Positions 5,381 through 10,700 of a DNA stretch of 10,700 bases are shown here, one piece after another. The DNA is from an uncultured Oscillibacter sp. (GTDB taxonomy: Bacteria > Bacillota > Clostridia > Oscillospirales > Oscillospiraceae). The notes under the pieces are model-generated. The model had not been told where the DNA came from. It ran no database searches and worked only from the letters and a program-made list of their open reading frames with translations. The translations under genes and the position numbers were made by a program. Position 1 is the first letter of the stretch. Each line of letters starts with the position of its first letter. The stretch is taken from contig CAMNAE010000030.1 in the NCBI GenBank assembly GCA_946530565.1, positions 1 through 10,700 on the forward strand, written 5' to 3'.

Positions 5381-5986
5381 ATGGCCGCTGTTGCAAAGCA
5401 GAGCACTTTGCATTTCCCGCGGGAGGGAAACCTTGCACGCGAGGTCGAATGGGATGTCAGGGAGCGGGAGTTCTCCCACGCGGGCGAGGCGCCGAGCTTC
5501 TACCGCGACGCGAAAGCGCCCGGCTTTTATCGCAAGAGCCCTTCTGCTGCTGCCGCGCCTGCGCCGACGGTGCAGGCGGTCCCGGCGGCGCAGACCCTTG
5601 TAAAGCCTGCGGCGCTGCACGTTTCGCCGCTCACGGTGATCGCCTTTTTGTGCGCGGTCGTGCTGGCGGGCTGGCTCATCTACAGCTATATGGAGATCGC
5701 GACGCTCTCGCGCGAGACCGTGAAGCTCAAATCGGAGCTCACGGTGCTCGAGACCGAGAACGTGAACCTGCTTTCCAAGTACGAGCGCATGTTTGACCGC
5801 ACGACGGTCAAGGAGGCGGCGCTCGCGGCGGGTATGAGCAAGCCCAGCCCCAGTCAGACCTTCTACTATGATCTCTCCGAGGGGGATCAGGCGACGGTCT
5901 ACGACGAGCAGGAGCCCTCGCTTCTCGAAAAAGGTCTTAAGAGTGTGGCGGCGAGCGCCCGCAATGCGGTGGAGTTCTTCCGCTGA
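5381..5986 (+). CDS. ftsL: FtsL-like septal division protein
   Basis: A 201-residue single-pass membrane protein in the ftsL position between rsmH and the class B PBP gene. FtsL pairs with DivIC/FtsB through an extracellular coiled coil and helps recruit and activate the septal PBP (family knowledge). Seen: a cytoplasmic tail of about 80 residues, a membrane segment at about 83-104 (LTVIAFLCAVVLAGWLIYSY), a leucine-rich coiled coil at 106-137 (ETVKLKSELTVLETENVNLL), and then a region with AALAAGMSKPSPSQ (146-159) resembling the '(A)xxLGMxxPxxxQ' turn of FtsL/DivIC proteins. The tail is long for the family and holds a tandem motif, APSFYR (37-42) and APGFYR (46-51), before an Ala/Pro linker. 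The family diverges fast, so the call rests on topology, coiled coil and position. A terminator follows 25 bases after the stop. Confidence 0.82.
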   Translation: MAAVAKQSTLHFPREGNLAREVEWDVREREFSHAGEAPSFYRDAKAPGFYRKSPSAAAAPAPTVQAVPAAQTLVKPAALHVSPLTVIAFLCAVVLAGWLIYSYMEIATLSRETVKLKSELTVLETENVNLLSKYERMFDRTTVKEAALAAGMSKPSPSQTFYYDLSEGDQATVYDEQEPSLLEKGLKSVAASARNAVEFFR

Positions 5987-6011
5987 CGGCAAGAGAGAAC
6001 TGATCGAAAAG

Positions 6012-6051
6012 AAAGCTCTCTGTGTCTCACAGGGACACAGAGAGCTTTTTT
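6012..6051 (+). terminator. Intrinsic terminator between ftsL and the PBP gene
   Basis: AAAGCTCTCTGTGTC (6012-6026) pairs perfectly over 15 bp with 6034-6048 around a 7-base loop, and the right arm ends in a run of six T (6046-6051). A competing small hairpin, CTGTG (6020-6024) with CACAG (6028-6032), uses part of the left arm and the loop. The minus strand also has a T-rich exit (CTTTTC). I see no clear promoter between this terminator and the PBP start at 6121, so it probably works partially or conditionally. Confidence 0.85.
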
Positions 6052-6120
6052 ATCATTGCCCGCGTCCGGGCCGGGCAGGCTCCGGAAGCGGAAAAAGCCC
6101 CGATCATGGGAGGAATGGAC

Positions 6121-8493
6121 ATGGCGGAAAAGCGCAGAAAAAGCGCCTCGATCCTGCGGGCCAACAAAACCGTGCGCTGGCGCACGGTGCTGGTCATGGC
6201 GGTGATGGGCGTTTTGACCTTTGCGGCGCTCTTTGTAAAACTTTATGAGCTGCAGGTGCTGCGGCACGACGAGCTGCAGGAGCTGGCTTCGGCGCAGCAG
6301 ACCGGCACGCACGTTTTAACGTCTTCACGCGGCACGATCTACGACGCGAACGGCAACGTGCTCGCGATCTCGACGCCCAGCGCCACGGTCTTTATCGCGC
6401 CCAAGGAGATCCTCGCCTATGAAGAGGAGCAGCAGGAAAAGGGCGAGCGGGTGATCCGGGACGCGGACTTCGTCGTGCGCGGCCTTTCACGGATCCTGGA
6501 GATCGAACGCGAGGAGATCGAGCGGCACATGCAGCGCGTCTCCTCGCAGTACGAGGTGCTCGCCCGCAAGGCCGAAAAGGACATGATCGACGAGGTGAAC
6601 CGCTTCCGCTCCGGCGAGATCGACGATCAGGGCCGCGAGGTGCCTGAGGGCAGCCGCGTGCGCCTGCGCGGCATTTACACGGAAGACGACCCCAAGCGCA
6701 TCTACCCCTACGGAACGCTTGCCGCCAATGTGATCGGCTTCGTGAACAGCGAGGGAAACGGCGCGCTGGGCCTTGAGTCCAAGTACAACGCGACGCTCAC
6801 CGGCTCCGGAGGGCTGCGCGTCTCGGCGCACACGAACACGGGCGTGGAGCTTTTGTACCAGTATGAGCGGGAGTACGAGGCGAGCGACGGCTATTCCCTG
6901 CGCCTTACGCTCGATACGAACGTGCAGAGCTATCTTGAAAAGGGCATGGCCGCGATGCTCAACAAATTCAGTGCTGCGAACGGCGGCGCGGGCATCGTGA
7001 TGAACTGCAAGACCGGCGCGATCCTCGCGGAGGCGACCTTCCCGTACTACGACTCCTCAGACCCCGGCACGGTCATCGACAGCCGGCTTCTCGCGGACCT
7101 GAACGAAAAGCTCGCCGACATCGAGAGCCGCCGGGACTCCTACGAGAGCGAGGAGGCCTACAGCAAGGCCGTGAGCGCGGCCAAGAGCGCGGCGCTCAAT
7201 ACGCAGTGGCGCAACAAGGTCATCGACTCGACCTATGAGCCCGGCTCCACCTTCAAGCCGATCACGCTCGCCGCGGCGCTCGAGGAGGGCGTCGTCGACC
7301 TCGACACGACCTTCAACTGCGAGGGCCGTGTGATGGTCCAGGGCTGGGACAAGCCCTTCTGGTGCTCGAACAACAATGGCCACGGGCTGCAGAGCCTCAT
7401 GCAGGCGACCGGAAACTCCTGCAACCCCGCGTTTATCAATATGGGCCTGCGCATCGGCACGGCCAAGTACTATCAGTACTTAAGATCCTTCGGCTTCATG
7501 GACAAGACCGGCGTCGATATGATCGGCGAGGTGCAGGGCATCTTCGCAAGTGAGCAGAACTTCCGCCGCAACGTCGTCTCGCTTGCCTCCTACGCCTTCG
7601 GCCAGACCTTTACGACCACGCCCGTGCAGCTCATCCGCGCGCAGGCGGCCTGCATCAACGGCGGTTATCTCCTGACGCCCCACATCGTCGACGCGGTCGT
7701 CGACGACGAGGGCCGGGTCATCTCGACCGCCGACACCGAGCCTGTGCGCCAGGTGATCTCGCAGGAGACCAGCGCGACGGTGCGCGAGTGTCTGGAGTAC
7801 GTCGTCGCATCGGGCACCGGCAAGAACGGTCAGGTCGCGGGCTACCGCCTCGGCGGCAAGACCGGTACCGCCGACAAGACCGGCACCGACGACGTCGTCG
7901 TCTCGTTCATGTGCTTTGCCCCGGCCGACGATCCGGAGTACATCATGCTCATCACGATGGACACGCCGAGCCGTTACACTGGTACCTACGTTTCCGGCGG
8001 CAACATGGTCGCGCCGACGGCGGCGAGCATCATGGCGGAGATCCTGCCGTATCTCGGCGTGGAGCCGGACTACACGGCGGGGGATCTTGCCTCCGCGGAC
8101 AAGGCCGTCATCAATGTGATCGGCAAGAGCGGCGAGGAGGGCCGCGCCCTTCTCGAGGGCGCCGGCTTCCAGGTGAAGACCGTGGGCGATGGCGCGGCCG
8201 TGACCGCGCAGACCCCCGTGGGCGGCGCGATCGTGCCGAACGACGCGTGCATTACGCTCTATCTCGGCGTCGAAAAGCCGACCGAGCCCGCCACCGTGCC
8301 CGACCTTGCGGGCATGACGCCCAAGGAGGCGCGCGCGGCGCTCGAGAACCGGAACCTCATTTTGCGCGCATCCGGCGCGAGCACGTCGGTGAGCGGCGTC
8401 AGAGCGATCTCGCAGTCGGCGGAGCCCGGCGCGGAGCTCTCACCCGGCAGCGTCGTCACGGTGCAGTTCGGCGACGCGTCGGTCCGCGACTGA
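6121..8493 (+). CDS. ftsI: Class B penicillin-binding protein with two PASTA domains (FtsI/PbpB or SpoVD type)
   Basis: A 790-residue monofunctional D,D-transpeptidase that cross-links peptidoglycan at the septum or, if of SpoVD type, in the spore cortex. Seen: a short basic cytoplasmic tail, a membrane anchor at about 21-39, the class B N-terminal domain opening with SSRGTIYDANGNVLA (about 68-82), and a transpeptidase domain with Ser376 and Lys379 (STFK), SCN (433-435) and KTGTA (580-584), so all catalytic motifs are present. Two PASTA repeats follow at about 662-717 and 724-785. A helical, charged stretch (about 320-361) precedes the active serine, as is common in clostridial members. Two PASTA domains match B. 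subtilis PbpB better than SpoVD (one), but only one such gene is here, so septal and sporulation roles cannot be separated. The ATG at 6121 is chosen over 6115 because GGAGG (6109-6113) is 7 bases from it; an extension to 6022 would read through the terminator. Confidence 0.93.
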   Translation: MAEKRRKSASILRANKTVRWRTVLVMAVMGVLTFAALFVKLYELQVLRHDELQELASAQQTGTHVLTSSRGTIYDANGNVLAISTPSATVFIAPKEILAYEEEQQEKGERVIRDADFVVRGLSRILEIEREEIERHMQRVSSQYEVLARKAEKDMIDEVNRFRSGEIDDQGREVPEGSRVRLRGIYTEDDPKRIYPYGTLAANVIGFVNSEGNGALGLESKYNATLTGSGGLRVSAHTNTGVELLYQYEREYEASDGYSLRLTLDTNVQSYLEKGMAAMLNKFSAANGGAGIVMNCKTGAILAEATFPYYDSSDPGTVIDSRLLADLNEKLADIESRRDSYESEEAYSKAVSAAKSAALNTQWRNKVIDSTYEPGSTFKPITLAAALEEGVVDLDTTFNCEGRVMVQGWDKPFWCSNNNGHGLQSLMQATGNSCNPAFINMGLRIGTAKYYQYLRSFGFMDKTGVDMIGEVQGIFASEQNFRRNVVSLASYAFGQTFTTTPVQLIRAQAACINGGYLLTPHIVDAVVDDEGRVISTADTEPVRQVISQETSATVRECLEYVVASGTGKNGQVAGYRLGGKTGTADKTGTDDVVVSFMCFAPADDPEYIMLITMDTPSRYTGTYVSGGNMVAPTAASIMAEILPYLGVEPDYTAGDLASADKAVINVIGKSGEEGRALLEGAGFQVKTVGDGAAVTAQTPVGGAIVPNDACITLYLGVEKPTEPATVPDLAGMTPKEARAALENRNLILRASGASTSVSGVRAISQSAEPGAELSPGSVVTVQFGDASVRD

Positions 8494-8571
8494 CGGCGCA
8501 GGAAAGGCGCGGGAAAAACAGGCGGAGCCGTGCGGGATACGCGCGGACATATACAGGAAGGAACTGATGAT

Positions 8572-10029
8572 ATGCGTTTGGGCGATCTGCTGCGCGGCGT
8601 CAATGTAAGCGGCAGCTATGATCCGGAGCTGGAGATCCATGAGGTGCGCTACGATTCCCGCCTTGTCGGGCCGGGCGATCTCTTTGTCGCCATGCCGGGC
8701 TACGAGACCGACGGGCACAAATACATCCCGGCGGCGGCAAAAGCGGGCGCGGCGTGCATCCTCTGCGAGCGCGCGCCCGAGGGGATCGACATCCCCTGCA
8801 TCACAACTGCGGACGCGCGTCGGGCACTCGCGCTGATCGGCGCGAACCGCTATGGCCGCCCGTCGGAGGCGATGACGATGATCGCCGTGACCGGCACGAA
8901 CGGCAAGACCTCGAGCACCTATCTTTTAAAGGCCGTGCTCGAGCGCTGCCTTCATGCGCGCGTCGGGCTCATCGGCACGAACCAGAACATGATCGGCGAT
9001 ACGGTCATCCCGACCGAGCGGACGACGCCGGAGTCATATGAGCTCCAGAAACTCTTTGCCGAGATGCGCGACGAAAAATGCACGCACGTCGTGATGGAGG
9101 TCTCGTCCCACGCGCTTTACCTGAGCCGGGTCGCGGGCGTATTCTATGACGTCGGCATCTTCACGAACCTCACGCAGGATCACCTCGACTTCCACAAGAC
9201 GATGGAAAACTACTGCGACGCCAAGGCGATCCTCTTTTCCCAGTGCGCGCGCGGCGTCGTGAACGCCGACGACCCCTGGACGCCGCGGCTTTTGAAGAAC
9301 GCGGATTGCAGCGTCTTTACCTACGGCATCAAGTCTGCGGCGGACTTGAGCGCTTCAGAGATCGAGCTTGCTGCCGATCATATCGCCTTCACCGCCGTCA
9401 CGAAAAACGCGCGCACGCGCGTGCGGGTGAATATCCCGGGCGCGTTCATGGTCGCAAACACGCTCGACGTGCTCGGCGCGGCGCTCCAGCTCGGGATCCC
9501 GCTGGAAGACGCGGCGGCGGCGCTCGCCGCGGTGCCGCACGTGAAGGGCCGGGTCGAGGTCGTGCCGACGCCCGAACGGGACATCACGGTCCTGATCGAC
9601 TACGCGCACACGCCCGACGGGCTTGAAAATGTTTTAAAGAGCGTGAAGGGCTTTGCCAAGGGCCGCACGATCGCGCTCTTTGGCTGCGGCGGTGACCGCG
9701 ACAAAACCAAGCGTCCGAAGATGGGCCGCATCGCCGGCGAGATCGCGGACTATGTGATCGTCACGAGCGACAACCCGCGCACCGAGGCCCCCGAGGCGAT
9801 CATCGCCGACATCCTGCCGGGTCTCGAGGGCCTTTCGACGCCGCGCAGCGTGATCGTCGACCGCGTGGAGGCCATTCACTTCGCGCTCGGCATGGCGCGC
9901 CCCGGCGACGTGATCGTGCTCGCCGGCAAGGGGCACGAGACCTATCAGGAGATCGACCATGTGAAGCACCACATGGACGAGCGCGAGATCGTTGCGGATT
10001 ATTTTAAAATAAGGGCCGCAAAGGCGTGA
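8572..10029 (+). CDS. murE: UDP-N-acetylmuramoyl-tripeptide synthetase MurE, meso-diaminopimelate type
   Basis: A 485-residue cytoplasmic Mur ligase that adds the third amino acid to UDP-MurNAc-L-Ala-D-Glu using ATP. Seen: an N-terminal UDP-substrate domain (VRYDSRLVGPGDLFVAMPG, residues about 24-42), the ATP loop GTNGKTS (108-114), ERTTPES (near 147-153), NLTQDHLDFH (near 200-209), the probable carbamylated Lys218 in CDAK, VKGRVE in the linker, and DYAHTPDGL in the C-terminal domain. DNPR at 400-403 is the signature of enzymes that add meso-diaminopimelate; lysine enzymes differ there, so DAP-type peptidoglycan is inferred. The ATG at 8572 has AAGGA 9 bases upstream; the in-frame start at 8530 adds residues not typical of the family. 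Seventy-eight bases separate it from the PBP gene; I see no terminator or clear promoter in them. Confidence 0.95.
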   Translation: MRLGDLLRGVNVSGSYDPELEIHEVRYDSRLVGPGDLFVAMPGYETDGHKYIPAAAKAGAACILCERAPEGIDIPCITTADARRALALIGANRYGRPSEAMTMIAVTGTNGKTSSTYLLKAVLERCLHARVGLIGTNQNMIGDTVIPTERTTPESYELQKLFAEMRDEKCTHVVMEVSSHALYLSRVAGVFYDVGIFTNLTQDHLDFHKTMENYCDAKAILFSQCARGVVNADDPWTPRLLKNADCSVFTYGIKSAADLSASEIELAADHIAFTAVTKNARTRVRVNIPGAFMVANTLDVLGAALQLGIPLEDAAAALAAVPHVKGRVEVVPTPERDITVLIDYAHTPDGLENVLKSVKGFAKGRTIALFGCGGDRDKTKRPKMGRIAGEIADYVIVTSDNPRTEAPEAIIADILPGLEGLSTPRSVIVDRVEAIHFALGMARPGDVIVLAGKGHETYQEIDHVKHHMDEREIVADYFKIRAAKA

Positions 10030-10054
10030 CAGAGCGCGATCTGCATGATATAAT
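10026..10054 (+). promoter_or_regulatory. Promoter for mraY, overlapping the murE stop codon
   Basis: GTGACA (10026-10031, five of six matches to the -35 consensus) contains the murE TGA. After 17 bases comes a perfect TATAAT (10049-10054) preceded by the extended -10 TG (10046-10047). Transcription would begin near 10061 and give a leader of about 60 bases before mraY. Confidence 0.7.
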
Positions 10055-10120
10055 AATACGCCATTTTGATCGGCTGCGGCCGAATCGACAGAAAAAGCAG
10101 AAGATTTGGGAGATGGAAGC

Positions 10121-10700
10121 ATGGATATCGACGCGCTTTTGAGCCTTTTGGCGCTGATCGCGGGCTTTGCCGTCACAGTGCCGGTGGGGCGCGCGGTCAT
10201 ACGGGAGCTCAAGGCCCTGAAGGCCGGGCAGGAGATCCGCGAGGAGGGTCCGAAGTGGCATGAGAAAAAGGCCGGCACGCCGACGATGGGCGGCATCATG
10301 TTCATCATCGGCAGCGGCCTTGCCGTGCACGTGCTCACGATCGTGCGGGGTGTTCTCGACTCCGTGGCGCTCGTGCAGCTCTATGTGTTTCTCCTGGCGC
10401 TGTGCTTCGGGAGCATCGGCTTTTTAGATGATTACCGCAAGGTCCGCCGCCACCAGAACGAGGGGCTGACCGCACGGCAGAAGTTCCTTTTGCAGCTTGT
10501 CGCGGCGCTCGTGTTCCTGCTGCTCATGTACTGGGGCAGGCATTTGAAAAGCGCGCTTTATATCCCCTTTGCCAATATGAGCGTGCCGGTGCCGCTGCCG
10601 CTGTATCTGTTCTTTGCGGCATTTGTCGTGGTCGGCACCGTGAACGCGGTCAATCTGACCGACGGCATCGACGGCCTGGCCGCCTCGGTGACGCTCGTCG
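10121..10700 (+). CDS. mraY: Phospho-N-acetylmuramoyl-pentapeptide-transferase MraY, 5' part
   Basis: The first 193 residues of an integral membrane enzyme that moves phospho-MurNAc-pentapeptide from UDP to undecaprenyl phosphate, making lipid I; full members have about 320 residues, so the window edge cuts it at roughly 60 percent. Seen: a first membrane helix near 5-25, the loop EEGPKWHEKKAGTPTMGG (41-58), the metal/phosphate-site pair Asp103-Asp104 in FLDDYRK, further hydrophobic helices near 57-75, 84-101, 120-138 and 158-175, and NAVNLTDGIDGLA (175-187). The ATG has GGGAG (10108-10112) 8 bases upstream. It follows murE by 91 bases with its own likely promoter and with no murF in between. 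The reading frame is intact up to the edge. Confidence 0.96.
   Translation, partial: MDIDALLSLLALIAGFAVTVPVGRAVIRELKALKAGQEIREEGPKWHEKKAGTPTMGGIMFIIGSGLAVHVLTIVRGVLDSVALVQLYVFLLALCFGSIGFLDDYRKVRRHQNEGLTARQKFLLQLVAALVFLLLMYWGRHLKSALYIPFANMSVPVPLPLYLFFAAFVVVGTVNAVNLTDGIDGLAASVTLV

Noticed and set aside
5039..5992. Long minus-strand open frame opposite rsmH and ftsL
   Set aside because: It is Arg/His/Leu-rich shadow coding caused by GC-rich codons of the plus-strand genes, which carry recognisable family motifs.
6022..6120. N-terminal extension of the PBP gene to 6022
   Set aside because: It would translate the terminator hairpin; the ATG at 6121 has a proper ribosome binding site and puts the membrane anchor at the usual place.
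7788..8567. Overlapping plus-strand open frame inside the PBP gene and into the gap before murE
   Set aside because: Arg/Gly-rich out-of-frame translation of a GC-rich gene, with no motif; the PBP frame there encodes KTG and PASTA segments.
1..10700. CRISPR arrays, insertion sequences, tRNA or rRNA genes, prophage or defence genes
   Set aside because: I saw no regularly spaced repeats, transposase motifs, terminal repeats, cloverleaf sequence or rRNA-like stretch; the window is core chromosomal content.

Overview
The window reads as chromosomal core DNA of a GC-rich member of the Clostridia, most likely an Oscillospirales/Ruminococcaceae-type gut anaerobe. The reasons are strong purine-rich Shine-Dalgarno sites, sigma-A-type promoters, T-tailed hairpin terminators, the rsmD-coaD pair followed by a coiled-coil gene, and a division/cell-wall (dcw) cluster in Firmicutes order. 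MurE carries the DNPR signature of meso-diaminopimelate-type peptidoglycan. The lineage is an inference from these traits, not a sequence search.

Left part (1-1843, minus strand): the first 17 codons of an unrecognised gene run off the left edge. Upstream of it lie a good promoter (188-216) and a perfect 20-bp hairpin with a T-run (131-174). Then comes a secreted subtilisin-like serine protease (309-1718) with a TTG start, a strong ribosome binding site and a near-consensus promoter (1814-1843).

Middle (1886-3735, plus strand): a divergent promoter drives rsmD (16S rRNA m2G methyltransferase), coaD (coenzyme A synthesis) and a small coiled-coil protein. This operon is closed by a perfect 21-bp stem terminator (3685-3735).

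Right part (3845-10700, plus strand): the dcw cluster is mraZ, rsmH, ftsL, a class B penicillin-binding protein with two PASTA domains, murE and mraY (cut by the right edge). It has a promoter with two likely MraZ boxes, an intrinsic terminator between ftsL and the PBP gene, and a near-consensus promoter that begins over the murE stop codon and should drive mraY separately. MurE adds the third amino acid to UDP-MurNAc-dipeptide, MraY loads the finished pentapeptide precursor on undecaprenyl phosphate, the PBP cross-links the polymer at the septum, and FtsL scaffolds the division complex. MurF, which makes the pentapeptide between MurE and MraY, is not in this window.

I found no mobile element, CRISPR array, RNA gene or novel defence-type system. 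The items most worth a second look are regulatory: the promoter-hairpin leader at the left edge, the internal terminator in the dcw cluster, and the separate mraY promoter.
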